Shown: positions 16,978-24,320, counted from the stretch's first letter. The stretch is 64,000 nucleotides of DNA from an uncultured Bacteroides sp. (GCF_902491285.1 NZ_CABUHK010000019.1:9190-73189), one strand, 5' to 3'. Numbers and translations: made by a program. Notes: generated by a model from the sequence alone, not told the origin.

Positions 16978-17328
16978 TTATATCTCCTTTATTTTGATTC
17001 CATGAACGTAAAGCATGAGTTTACGTTTGATTATATACTCCTTTGTCCGAACTCCTTTCGTATCTTCGACGACATACTCACCATCCCGATAATAGACGAA
17101 ATCCGCGATGTAGTAAACTCCTCGTTCGAGAAGTTCTTTTTTGTGCAACATCTTCCGCGCTCCTTGTACTTGGTAGAAATGATATTGAGGCGAAATAAGC
17201 TCGAATTTTACTTGTTCTTGAAGTCCGGTTATAATTCCCTTCTTTTCGAGTAGTTTCAACTCCTTAGCGCGTCGATATTCCTTTTTAGAGTCGTATCCGT
17301 CTATTTTTACATTGTTATACTTTGCCAT
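16978..17328 (-). CDS. DUF1064 family phage protein (nuclease-like)
   Basis: 116 residues with the DUF1064 pattern: KIDGYDSKKEYRRAKELKLL, then YIADFVYYRDGEYVVEDTKG followed by YIIKRKLMLYVHGI. The conserved Glu in KKEYRRAKEL, the Asp in IADFVY and the ExxDxKG-like VVEDTKG arrangement are typical of PD-(D/E)XK/endonuclease-I-like folds. It probably acts in recombination or branched-DNA processing. Neighbouring genes are recombination and replication functions. Confidence 0.82.
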   Translation of the reverse strand: MAKYNNVKIDGYDSKKEYRRAKELKLLEKKGIITGLQEQVKFELISPQYHFYQVQGARKMLHKKELLERGVYYIADFVYYRDGEYVVEDTKGVRTKEYIIKRKLMLYVHGIKIKEI

Positions 17329-17469
17329 ATATTTAAAATTATTTGTCGTCTAACCAGATATTCACTACGCTGATTAGACGTAGAACATTAAACTTAAATA
17401 CGAGGGCTTTCACCTCACGCCGTCCTTTTCGGCGACATTATTGGTTAGTAATATTATTTGGTAAAGTCT

Positions 17470-17910
17470 TTATTTTTTAGCTTCATACGGATAAACATCT
17501 ACAATCGCCGTTTCTTTGAGAAGAATCGAAGAATAATCCGCCATCGTTCCTTTCATGCCTTCATCGAGCTTCTTCATTGCGTCGTGAATGTCCGCCGCCT
17601 GTATAAGTACATTCGTATACGTTCGTTTCTCCTTGCCGCTTTTCTCGTCAAGTGTAATGAAAGCGAGTCGCCCGGCAAACCATTTATCGGCGGAATCCTC
17701 TTCGCTAGTAAATATCTCGCTATAATGTGCGCGGGAAATGTCAGACACTGTAAACTCACCGGAGATAAACGGCGTTACTTCTTCAATTATTCGTGCTTCT
17801 GCTTCGGTAAAACTTAGTGCATCGACTAAATACGGTTCGGTTACCTTCTTTTGCATCCCGTTTTCCATTACTTTCTCGTAACGGATTTTTGTTAAAAACC
17901 AAGTGTGCAT
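17470..17910 (-). CDS. DUF4494 family phage protein
   Basis: 146 residues beginning MHTWFLTKIRYEKVMENGMQ with EPYLVDALSFTEAEARIIEE, a pattern I know from Bacteroidetes phages as DUF4494. Function unknown. It is conserved near recombination genes, and sits between the exonuclease and DUF1064. Confidence 0.8.
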   Translation of the reverse strand: MHTWFLTKIRYEKVMENGMQKKVTEPYLVDALSFTEAEARIIEEVTPFISGEFTVSDISRAHYSEIFTSEEDSADKWFAGRLAFITLDEKSGKEKRTYTNVLIQAADIHDAMKKLDEGMKGTMADYSSILLKETAIVDVYPYEAKK

Positions 17911-17960
17911 AATTTTGTGTTTATTAAAGTGTTTATAAAAATGTGATTAATCGTGTTGTG

Positions 17961-18773
17961 TTAGTGTTGTGACGGTACTTTCTTCATTAGCTTGCGCAAT
18001 TCCTTCCGTAATTTATAAATCTGATTTTTTACTGGAACGCTATTCTTTGCTTCCGGCTTTAGCGATTCAATTTGCAACTTTAAATCTAGCACCTCTTTTG
18101 CCTTATCGACGCAATCGAACAAGTCCAGACCGGAGCGAATAGACTCGTCTACAATCTCGCTAGCTATCCGGATGCGGTCGTAGAGCTTCTTTATATTGTC
18201 GGCATGGTCGGCGCGATTCATTTCGAGTATTCGACCTTCATTTGTATAACCGTCATAAATGACATAATACAACTTGTCTACGTCCGGGCGACCGAGGAAA
18301 TGACCGAGGAACTGCCAATAGTATTCATCTTTTTCGTCGATGGTATTTCCGAATTGCAGCGATTCAATCTTTCCTTGCGACATCGGGCATTTTACTTCTC
18401 CCAGGGCGATAACTTTCCCGTCGAATCCGTACACATAGAAATCTGGTGAATCTCCGAATCCTTCAAACGGTTCATTAAAAACAATATCCTTAAAATCGGT
18501 TGTACACGACTTGATTTCGTTCATTAACTGGCTCCGTACCCATTCGACCGCTAGCGGTTCGTTTTCATGTCCCCAATCAAACGCCTTGTTGCTTCCGTTT
18601 TCTCGCATCGTCCCGGTTCTCCGCTCGTATCGTACTAAATACATCGCGTCTAACGCGGCTTTACCAAAGGGACAACCTTTGCCCGCTTTCATCAGGTCGG
18701 GAAGCGTAGAGGCGGTTATTTTGCCCTGTCTCTTTTCCTTCCATTCGATTTCTTTTTGTTCACTTGATTTCAT
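17961..18773 (-). CDS. YqaJ-family viral recombinase/exonuclease
   Basis: 270 residues. Motifs of lambda-exonuclease-like enzymes: WKEKRQGKITASTLPDLMKA, the WGHENEPLAVEWVRSQ segment, GDSPDFYVY (candidate catalytic Asp), and GEVKCPMSQGK (Glu and Lys of the PD-(D/E)XK core). The C-terminal 60 residues are a Lys-rich coiled coil. It degrades one strand of phage DNA ends for annealing-type recombination. It overlaps the upstream gene by 14 bases; that neighbour may be the ssDNA partner. Confidence 0.88.
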   Translation of the reverse strand: MKSSEQKEIEWKEKRQGKITASTLPDLMKAGKGCPFGKAALDAMYLVRYERRTGTMRENGSNKAFDWGHENEPLAVEWVRSQLMNEIKSCTTDFKDIVFNEPFEGFGDSPDFYVYGFDGKVIALGEVKCPMSQGKIESLQFGNTIDEKDEYYWQFLGHFLGRPDVDKLYYVIYDGYTNEGRILEMNRADHADNIKKLYDRIRIASEIVDESIRSGLDLFDCVDKAKEVLDLKLQIESLKPEAKNSVPVKNQIYKLRKELRKLMKKVPSQH

Positions 18774-19245
18774 GTGCTACTAGTTCTTTTATTTGTTCTT
18801 TAGTTAGTTTATATTTCGTCTGTACCTGTGCGACCGTAAAACCACCTGCCAGACCGTCGAGGATATTTTTCCAGATTGCCGATCCGGTTTCAACCGTAGG
18901 TAATGAGTTTTCTACTTTCGGAAGAAAAGGACGAATACGAAGTGAATCAACTTTTTCGCCGAAAGCGTCAACCATTACCGAACCGATTTGGATTTGCTTA
19001 TTTACCCATTCTTCGAAATTCGGATTTTTAAATAGCTTCGTCATAGTCTTGCAGTTCGTCCGGTTGAGAATCATCGGTTTTACATTTTCGAAGAAATAAG
19101 CAACGAAACATTCTTCTTTCTTTCCAGACGCGCCAACTACCTGCTCTTTTTTCGTTTCGCGGATAGTGAGAATTATATCTTTTCCGTCCGGTAGGCTGTA
19201 AGCGCCTAGATAGTCATAATTGAATTGAGTTTTCCAGTGTGTCAT
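18760..19245 (-). CDS. Phage protein, probable ssDNA-binding partner
   Basis: 161 residues starting MTHWKTQFNYDYLGAYSLPD. A beta-rich first two thirds (KDIILTIRETKKEQ, FVAYFFENVKPMILNRTNCK, SLRIRPFLPKVE) resembles the OB-like phage proteins often encoded next to YqaJ-type exonucleases, followed by a C-terminal helix pair (FTVAQVQTKYKLTKEQIKEL). The ssDNA-binding role is inferred from context and general pattern. Confidence 0.65.
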   Translation of the reverse strand: MTHWKTQFNYDYLGAYSLPDGKDIILTIRETKKEQVVGASGKKEECFVAYFFENVKPMILNRTNCKTMTKLFKNPNFEEWVNKQIQIGSVMVDAFGEKVDSLRIRPFLPKVENSLPTVETGSAIWKNILDGLAGGFTVAQVQTKYKLTKEQIKELVAHEIK

Positions 19246-19260
19246 TATCGTGTTGTTTGG

Positions 19261-19455
19261 TTATTTAAACATCGCTTTCAATATGGAAACGAGAAGGATT
19301 ACAGTTAGCAAAACAGTTACAGGAATCCATAAAGGAGACGTTACCCACCACCAAGACCAATTAATGTAATTTGTGAGTTTCAATACAATGAAAACAATAG
19401 TAAGAAGCCCACAAAAACCAATTTCACTACCTTTTGAATTATTATTTGTACTCAT
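19261..19455 (-). CDS. Small membrane protein, Fragile-X-F-like (PF10269 type)
   Basis: 64 residues with two transmembrane segments (about 13-31 and 40-61) and the tryptophan-rich signature NWSWWWVTSPLWIPV known from phage proteins labelled transmembrane Fragile-X-F. Function unknown; inner-membrane location predicted. Confidence 0.7.
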   Translation of the reverse strand: MSTNNNSKGSEIGFCGLLTIVFIVLKLTNYINWSWWWVTSPLWIPVTVLLTVILLVSILKAMFK

Positions 19456-19502
19456 ATTCTTTGTGCGGTTACCTAATACACCGGAAGGTTTTATTATTTT
19501 AT

Positions 19503-19730
19503 TTAAAAGTTATCGTTTCCACCCTGATAAAGCGATTCGTAACAACAAGCGCAAACAGTGATTATCTTTGTGCCATGTCTGCCGCGTTCGTACGTTTCGA
19601 CCTCTAATTCTATCTCTTCGCCCGGTTCAATCTCTTCGCCGCAATCTTCGCAAACTAGAGTATCAGCAGGACACGCGCCAAGAACCGTGCATATTCGGCA
19701 ATTACCGATACATTGAGGATTCGCCGCCAT
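19503..19730 (-). CDS. Small zinc-ribbon-like protein, 75 aa
   Basis: Four Cys pairs (CIGNCRIC, CEDCGEE, CACCYE) with an acidic middle (EIEPGEEIELEVETYE). Likely metal binding. The start overlaps the upstream gene by 29 bases. Confidence 0.6.
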   Translation of the reverse strand: MAANPQCIGNCRICTVLGACPADTLVCEDCGEEIEPGEEIELEVETYERGRHGTKIITVCACCYESLYQGGNDNF

Positions 19731-19893
19731 ATCGTTTCACGTTTAGATAGTTACAGACTAGCACATAGATAACCGTGATAAATACGATCAATAGTGCGAT
19801 GATTAATTTGCCCGGCTTCGGTTCGCCTTCTGCGAGACTGCACGCTAAAAGCATTAAAATGATAGCGGCGGGACTTTGTTTGAGTGTTAACAT
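19702..19893 (-). CDS. Small membrane protein, 63 aa
   Basis: MLTLKQSPAAIILMLLACSL and a second hydrophobic helix LIIALLIVFITVIYVLVCNY flanking a short polar turn (AEGEPKPGK). Two transmembrane segments predicted. Unknown function in the phage early operon. Confidence 0.55.
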   Translation of the reverse strand: MLTLKQSPAAIILMLLACSLAEGEPKPGKLIIALLIVFITVIYVLVCNYLNVKRYGGESSMYR

Positions 19894-19903
19894 GATGTTT
19901 GTT

Positions 19904-20113
19904 TTATACTACCTTATTACTTTGTATGAATCTATCTATGCTCGATAAATCGTACCAAATCATTTTTCCAAATTGAGAAAAAGAAATGAGAGCTTTTTCC
20001 CGTAACGTTCTCAAAAAATCATCCGAGCATCCTATATAGGATTTTGCTTCATCTTTACTAAGCCACTTCTTTACTATTGGCTCAACTTTTCCGGTTACTC
20101 TAGTTCGTCCCAT
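19904..20113 (-). CDS. HTH (excisionase/MerR-like) DNA-binding protein
   Basis: I choose the ATG at 20113 (MGRTRVTGKVEPIVKKWLSK), 69 residues, which falls 7 bases after the preceding stop; the frame extends upstream to 20185 but would then overlap that gene by 65 bases. The body LSKDEAKSYIGCSDDFLRTL followed by ISFSQFGKMIWYDLSSIDRF is the winged-helix pattern of excisionase-type HTH proteins. It could be an excisionase or an early regulator; no integrase is in the window to decide. Confidence 0.7.
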   Translation of the reverse strand: MGRTRVTGKVEPIVKKWLSKDEAKSYIGCSDDFLRTLREKALISFSQFGKMIWYDLSSIDRFIQSNKVV

Positions 20114-20120
20114 TGTCGTA

Positions 20121-20300
20121 CTATTCTTTGCGTTCAACATAAATGTTATCTCCGTCGATCCAAGTTTTAAAAATCTTTCCTTCATCGGTTTTTAAATCGG
20201 ATGCGGTCGTTCTTACTGATTTTCTGCGGTTGCGGGGGAAGTAGGTTTGTCGCCCTACTTCCATCGCTTGCAGTGTCGGTTTAATTGGTGTTGTGTTCAT
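20121..20300 (-). CDS. Small early phage protein, 59 aa
   Basis: ATG at 20300 chosen (MNTTPIKPTLQAMEVGRQTY), because the longer start at 20363 would run through the promoter of the divergent gene. A basic segment FPRNRRKSVRTTASDLKTDE is followed by a strand pair FKTWIDGDNIYVER. Unknown; possibly DNA binding. Confidence 0.55.
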   Translation of the reverse strand: MNTTPIKPTLQAMEVGRQTYFPRNRRKSVRTTASDLKTDEGKIFKTWIDGDNIYVERKE

Positions 20301-20320
20301 TGTCGTAATATTTATTTTAT

Positions 20321-20328
20321 TAGCTTTG
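20321..20328 (+). promoter_or_regulatory. Promoter -7 box TAGCTTTG
   Basis: Bacteroides -7 match 14 bases before the ATG at 20342, giving a very short leader with an A-rich stretch before the start codon. Confidence 0.55.
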
Positions 20329-20341
20329 CATAAAAAAAGAG

Positions 20342-20794
20342 ATGAATAATACAAAGAATCCAAAAGCGATTAACGCCGCTAAAAAGTACATTCAGTCCAA
20401 GGAGCAATATTTAAAAACTCGCTCAACGTGGTTTTATAATATATTAATTGCGGGGGCTGGTCTTCTGGGGGCTTTAGTAGCATTATCCAATAATAGCCGC
20501 GAATTTTACCCGGTACGTGTCCTTTTTGTTTTGACCGTAATATTGCTAACACTGGGCATTCTAAGCGTAGCAATCGCGCTATACTATGATATTTTCCGGT
20601 CAAAACGCCACCAACTGGAAGATTATAAACGGTTACAAAATATAGTCTCCGGTGCCAATACCGATCCCACTTCTTTAAAAGGCAAGTCAAAAACCTTTTT
20701 ATTTTTTGACATATTGACTTATGTATTCTTCTCATTATCATTCATTTCTTTAATAGTATATGTTATAGCGAAAAATCTCCCAGAGTGGTTTTAA
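20342..20794 (+). CDS. Three-TM phage membrane protein, plus-strand cassette
   Basis: 150 residues with transmembrane helices at about 31-51, 58-82 and 121-143 and a cytoplasmic helical loop (RSKRHQLEDYKRLQNIVSGA). The topology recalls SLATT-type effector membranes, without proof. It lies alone on the plus strand amid minus-strand early genes, with its own promoter, so it may be a lysogeny-expressed accessory gene such as a superinfection exclusion factor. Confidence 0.65.
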   Translation: MNNTKNPKAINAAKKYIQSKEQYLKTRSTWFYNILIAGAGLLGALVALSNNSREFYPVRVLFVLTVILLTLGILSVAIALYYDIFRSKRHQLEDYKRLQNIVSGANTDPTSLKGKSKTFLFFDILTYVFFSLSFISLIVYVIAKNLPEWF

Positions 20795-20810
20795 TAGCCC
20801 CGAAGGGCTA
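20795..20810. terminator. Small hairpin after the 3-TM gene
   Basis: TAGCCC-CGAA-GGGCTA, 6-bp stem starting two bases before the stop-codon end region; no T tract follows on the plus strand, so termination is doubtful. Confidence 0.35.
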
Positions 20811-20820
20811 CGGATTAATA

Positions 20821-21075
20821 TTAAAAATCACATTCAACTTTATATTGCTTTTTCAGCTTATTCAGCACCGTTTCGGTTACTGCATAATTTCCATTTCCGT
20901 AACTTGTAACGCCGCGTCCTGAAAGGGTGATGTTCTTGTTTTGGCAACGGATTGAGTATTTATCGTCAATCGCTTGTATCAAGATGTCAGCTTGCTTTTT
21001 TTGAGCGTCCAAAGATGTTTCTTTATACTCGCCTCTTGGCTGTGCGTCTTTTGTCATTGCTATTGTTGCTTTCAT
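20821..21075 (-). CDS. First early-operon protein, 84 aa
   Basis: MKATIAMTKDAQPRGEYKET then a helical DAQKKQADILIQAIDDKYSI and C-terminal LNKLKKQYKVECDF. No HTH is obvious, so it is not clearly a Cro. Being the first gene leftward of the control region, it should be expressed immediately on derepression. Confidence 0.6.
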   Translation of the reverse strand: MKATIAMTKDAQPRGEYKETSLDAQKKQADILIQAIDDKYSIRCQNKNITLSGRGVTSYGNGNYAVTETVLNKLKKQYKVECDF

Positions 21076-21090
21076 AATTCTATACTTTTA

Positions 21091-21203
21091 TTTGTTATTT
21101 CTTGATTGATTGATTAACTTTGATGCGACAAAGATAGGTGACTATATTCTACTATACAAATATTTAGTAGATTATATTCTATTAATTAACCTTTATTAGT
21201 AGA
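21091..21203. promoter_or_regulatory. Lysis/lysogeny control region with face-to-face promoters and operators
   Basis: The rightward -7 box TAACTTTG (21115-21122) and the leftward -7 box TATCTTTG (complement of 21129-21136) overlap face to face, so the two transcripts should exclude each other. Half-sites TCTACTA (21148-21154) and TAGTAGA (21165-21171 and 21197-21203) recur, and a 16-bp direct repeat (21141-21156 and 21171-21186) has 30-bp spacing. These are likely repressor operators. The rightward start would read into the repressor gene. Confidence 0.65.
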
Positions 21204-21210
21204 CAATAGT

Positions 21211-21897
21211 ATGACTATAAAAGAAAAAATTCAAAAATACATTGATTATAAAGGAATTAGTGTATATAGACTGGAAGCAGAAGCCGGATTATCTAAAGGT
21301 TATTGGGGTAAAACAAAAAGTATATCCGCTGATATAGCAATGAAAATTAGTAGAGTATACGGTGACATATCCACCGAATGGCTTCTACGAGATAAAGGAG
21401 AAATGATTAAAAATAATACAGACTCGATCATAGAAAGAGAGTGGAAACCACTCGAAATTTCCGAATCTGCAATAAGCAAAACAAAACGAAAAGGAGCATT
21501 AATATACGACATAGACGCAACATGCGGGCTAAGTGGTAGAGACATAGAATTTACAGACGAAAAAGTGATAGGAAGTATAGACGCACCGGAAATCAACCCG
21601 GATTCAAAGATTATATTCGCCACGGGTGATAGTATGTTACCACTAATCGCTTCGGGCGACAGGGTAGTAATTAGAAAGATTGAGAGTTGGGATTATTTCA
21701 ACTACGGACAGGTGTATTTAATCATAACGAACGAATACAGGCTTATAAAAAGAGTTCGTAGACATCCCAAGGATTCAGATAATTTAATCCTGCTTCGTAG
21801 TGAGAATCCAGACTATGACGATATAGATTTGCCGAAACGGGAAATTATTCATCTATTCATTGTGGAGAACATTTTATCAATCAAAAACATATTATAA
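21211..21897 (+). CDS. CI/LexA-like phage repressor (HTH + S24 peptidase)
   Basis: 228 residues. HTH_XRE domain at 1-65 (VYRLEAEAGLSKGYWGK as recognition region). The C-terminal S24 domain has candidate cleavage bond Cys105-Gly106 (IDATCGLSG), nucleophile Ser141 (TGDSMLPL) and Lys180 (YRLIKRV); the spacing of 36 residues from cleavage site to Ser matches LexA/CI proteins. It likely keeps the prophage silent and is inactivated by RecA-stimulated self-cleavage. It heads a plus-strand operon of accessory genes. Confidence 0.92.
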   Translation: MTIKEKIQKYIDYKGISVYRLEAEAGLSKGYWGKTKSISADIAMKISRVYGDISTEWLLRDKGEMIKNNTDSIIEREWKPLEISESAISKTKRKGALIYDIDATCGLSGRDIEFTDEKVIGSIDAPEINPDSKIIFATGDSMLPLIASGDRVVIRKIESWDYFNYGQVYLIITNEYRLIKRVRRHPKDSDNLILLRSENPDYDDIDLPKREIIHLFIVENILSIKNIL

Positions 21898-21917
21898 ATC
21901 ACTAAAAACAAAACAAC

Positions 21918-22313
21918 GTGAAGAAGCTACTACTTATCGCATTTCTAGCGATGTGTTCTATGTATTCCTTTGCTCAATTAACAGAGGGAAAGTATAAAAT
22001 TCTATCTGTAAAGGGCTTTATGAACGAAAAAACGGTTTATGAGAACACATTTGCAGATAGTACAGCAATTGTAAGAGTTACTCCCCAATTAGTTAACATA
22101 GTAATCTCTGGATATTCTGCAAATACATACGCAATCGAAAAGCCGCAACTATTAGAAGGAAACTATCTATATACAGCAAAAGAGATTCAATCAAATTCAG
22201 ATGCAAACTTGTTATTCCGTCGGGTAGACGAATACTCGCAACTAGATGGGGGATTGCTTATTATAAACCGATCTGAAAACTACGCTGATATATTCATAAT
22301 ATCTAAAGAATAA
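21918..22313 (+). CDS. Secreted accessory protein in the lysogenic operon
   Basis: 131 residues with a clear signal peptide (MKKLLLIAFLAMCSMYSFA, cut before QLTEGKYK). No lipobox at the expected position, so it is probably periplasmic. The mature part is a beta-rich domain (VIVNIVISG-type strands) that I do not recognise. It follows the repressor by 20 bases and would be made in lysogens, suggesting lysogenic conversion or envelope-level exclusion. Confidence 0.7.
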   Translation: MKKLLLIAFLAMCSMYSFAQLTEGKYKILSVKGFMNEKTVYENTFADSTAIVRVTPQLVNIVISGYSANTYAIEKPQLLEGNYLYTAKEIQSNSDANLLFRRVDEYSQLDGGLLIINRSENYADIFIISKE

Positions 22314-22332
22314 TAACGTAAAACAAAACATC

Positions 22333-22785
22333 ATGGAAGTAGTATTAATCTTAGTAGTTGCAGGCGTTGTGATTTTAGCTATAAAAATTGCAATGACAAG
22401 CCCCAAAGAATCATCTAATATCCAGAATCAACCGGATAAACCCAACACTCCAACACCGTCGGAAGAAATCGAATTTCCACCATCCGGATACTTTTACTAT
22501 GAAATGGTAGGAATGTACTATCATGGAGTTACACCTAAAGATTTCGGTATATTCAAAGGCAAAGCAATAGCCGAAACAAACAACCCTAAAGATAAATTTG
22601 CAGTCGGTATATACAGAAACGGTGATAATAAGTTAGTTGGGTATATCCCCAAAGATTTTAGAGGAGTCAGTAACGAAAAGATTCATAAGGAAATTACAGA
22701 AAGCGGCGGTAGTCGGGAAGTGGTATTTAAAATAAGCGGAAGCGAAAAGAAGTGCTACGGAACGGTTTATATAAAAAATAGCTAA
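22333..22785 (+). CDS. Membrane-anchored HIRAN-like protein
   Basis: 150 residues: one N-terminal transmembrane helix (MEVVLILVVAGVVILAIKIA), a Pro/Ser-rich spacer, then a HIRAN-like domain at about 60-115 (YYHGVTPKDFGIFKGKA, NNPKDKFAVGIYRNGD, VGYIPKD). HIRAN domains bind DNA ends in HLTF/SNF2-type proteins; in bacteria stand-alone copies are of unknown role. Membrane anchoring of such a domain is unusual. Twenty-base spacing from the previous stop shows an operon. Confidence 0.75.
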   Translation: MEVVLILVVAGVVILAIKIAMTSPKESSNIQNQPDKPNTPTPSEEIEFPPSGYFYYEMVGMYYHGVTPKDFGIFKGKAIAETNNPKDKFAVGIYRNGDNKLVGYIPKDFRGVSNEKIHKEITESGGSREVVFKISGSEKKCYGTVYIKNS

Positions 22786-22835
22786 TAATTCCCGCCCAAT
22801 AAACAAACATTATCAACCATTAAATCGAACTAAAC

Positions 22836-23450
22836 ATGAAAAACTGGATTAAGTCATATTGGAGCAACTGTTTGTCGATCGCTGCGATTATATGTAGCGT
22901 TGTCGCTATTTGCGTTTCGTTACCATCTTCACCGGAATTAGGTATGGATTATATCGGAGTGATAATAGGTATTTTATCGCTTTTGGTGACCATGTTAATC
23001 GGTTGGCAGATTTGGAATGTGATTGCAATAGATAAGAAGATAGATGGTAAAGTAAAACAAACTAGCGATTCTTTAACGGAGAGTATCAATGTTACCAAAA
23101 AAGAAATGATAGAATACATTGAAAAAGCAAATGAAAAAAGCCAAACAGAAATAATGACGTCATTATTGTTCATACAAGGAGATAATTTTTTATTTAAGAG
23201 TCAATTTGAAAACGCTTTACTTCGTTATTTAGACGTCATATCTGATATAATAGAAAAACCATATATTGAGAACTATTCAGATGCAATAAACGCATGTATA
23301 TTAAAGGCTAGAGAAGCTATGCGATCAGTTAATAACAATGAATTGAAAAGAGTATTGAAAGAGGAAAAGAAAGAATCCTATTTGAAAGCATTGTTAAAAA
23401 TAGAAGGATATAAAGCAATAGATATAATAATATTTCTCCGTGGATTATAA
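22836..23450 (+). CDS. Two-TM protein with cytoplasmic coiled coil
   Basis: 204 residues: hydrophobic helices at about 11-30 and 38-62, then a Lys/Glu-rich coiled coil (KKEMIEYIEKANEKSQTEIM) and a helical TPR-like region (FLFKSQFENALLRYLDVISD). No family recognised. Operon position after the HIRAN-like gene suggests a joint membrane function. Confidence 0.65.
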   Translation: MKNWIKSYWSNCLSIAAIICSVVAICVSLPSSPELGMDYIGVIIGILSLLVTMLIGWQIWNVIAIDKKIDGKVKQTSDSLTESINVTKKEMIEYIEKANEKSQTEIMTSLLFIQGDNFLFKSQFENALLRYLDVISDIIEKPYIENYSDAINACILKAREAMRSVNNNELKRVLKEEKKESYLKALLKIEGYKAIDIIIFLRGL

Positions 23451-23462
23451 CATAATAACAAT

Positions 23463-23801
23463 ATGAATAACACAGAAATAATCGCAGAAGAAATTATAAA
23501 AATCACCTACGACAAAGGAGGTCTTATAAATGCTGATGATTTGACTGAGGATCAAAGAAAAGCTACTACCGACAACGCGGTTGATTACGTCATGCGATTT
23601 TATGGAACTTTCTCCGGCGACGGAAAAAACCGATATTATGGTTTAAATGAAAAAGGATTTGAATTAGGAAGACGCGGATTCTTTAGCGGAGAAGAAAAGG
23701 AGAGAAAAAGACAACGAACAGGCGTAAATATAGCTATAATAACAAGCATTGCATCTGCCATTATAGCTATAATTGCAATAGTCGCAGATTATTTGAAGTA
23801 G
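23463..23801 (+). CDS. Tail-anchored small protein
   Basis: 112 residues: a globular N-terminal part (MNNTEIIAEEIIKITYDKGG to YYGLNEKGFELGRRGFF), a very basic stretch (KERKRQRTG) and a single C-terminal transmembrane helix (IAIITSIASAIIAIIAIVAD). Last gene of the lysogenic operon. It overlaps the convergent 23789 gene by 13 bases. Confidence 0.65.
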   Translation: MNNTEIIAEEIIKITYDKGGLINADDLTEDQRKATTDNAVDYVMRFYGTFSGDGKNRYYGLNEKGFELGRRGFFSGEEKERKRQRTGVNIAIITSIASAIIAIIAIVADYLK

Positions 23802-23983
23802 TTCAAATAGACGGGTATATAATTTTGTTTTCCTGTTTTGATATACTCTAAAAGGATTTCAGTAAGTTCAAATAAGTATATACTATCTGTATTTTGAAAG
23901 CCCATGGTTCGAGGCTGTTCTTTGTGAGTAATGATTTGAATAGCTTGCTTTAAGCAAAATGCTCTTAGTTCTTCATCTGTCAT
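23789..23983 (-). CDS. Small protein near the right prophage end, 64 aa
   Basis: ATG at 23983 chosen (MTDEELRAFCLKQAIQIITH); the frame extends to 24037 but the upstream part looks noncoding. Helical, acidic start, aromatic end (NYIPVYLNYF). I recall similar small ORFs in Bacteroides mobile elements but know no function. Convergent overlap with the tail-anchored gene. Confidence 0.55.
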   Translation of the reverse strand: MTDEELRAFCLKQAIQIITHKEQPRTMGFQNTDSIYLFELTEILLEYIKTGKQNYIPVYLNYFK

Positions 23984-24047
23984 AATAGTACTTTTTCTAT
24001 TAGCCGGATAAACTAGAAACAGATAGCTTAAATTCAAACAAATAATA

Positions 24048-24078
24048 TTTGCTATTTCTGATTGATTGATTAACTTTG
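24048..24078 (+). promoter_or_regulatory. Second copy of the CI-type rightward promoter
   Basis: 31 bases nearly identical to 21091-21122 (one substitution and one deleted base), ending in the same -7 box TAACTTTG. It points right, toward the attachment site, where no protein gene follows. Confidence 0.6.
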
Positions 24079-24212
24079 TACTGAAAACGTTCTTTGATAA
24101 AGATGAGATATTAAGAGGTGATATTTATAAGAAAGGGCATGAGTACCGTTTTTTAATGCAAATTCGGTGCAAATAGATTTTATAAATATCATAAGATATT
24201 AGTTATAAGCGT

Positions 24213-24278
24213 TTTATGTGGTGTAGAAAAACGCCTCTCACGCATGTAATACGAGTTCGATTCTCGTACCCACTACTA
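24213..24278 (+). other. tRNA-Glu-like 3' fragment, probable prophage attachment site
   Basis: The T arm is intact (ACGAG-TTCGATT-CTCGT, 24251-24267) followed by an acceptor strand ACCCACT and A73. The anticodon loop CTCTCAC (tRNA-Glu CTC type) precedes it, but the anticodon stem is mispaired and no matching 5' acceptor strand AGTGGGT exists upstream, so it is not a full tRNA gene. A terminator follows. This is what remains when a prophage enters a tRNA 3' half; the rebuilt tRNA should lie left of the window. Confidence 0.65.
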
Positions 24279-24288
24279 TATGAATATC

Positions 24289-24320
24289 AGCCTCTTACCA
24301 ATAAGTAAGAGGCTTTTTTT
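24289..24320 (+). terminator. Terminator after the tRNA fragment
   Basis: AGCCTCTTA pairs with TAAGAGGCT (24289-24297 with 24306-24314) followed by seven Ts. Probably the original terminator of the host tRNA. No gene is seen from here to 24406. Confidence 0.85.

Noticed and set aside
17340..17460. Small leader peptide of about 24 residues starting at GTG (MKALVFKFNVLRLI)
   Set aside because: No ATG start, no conservation can be judged and the frame overlaps a short palindrome; left out as unproven.
23900..24240. Full-length tRNA gene at the right prophage end
   Set aside because: Only the T arm, acceptor 3' strand and anticodon loop can be found. No 5' strand complementary to ACCCACT lies at the right distance, and the anticodon stem does not pair.
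1..24280. Complete, inducible prophage
   Set aside because: The left end, integrase and lysis genes are not in the window, so completeness cannot be claimed.
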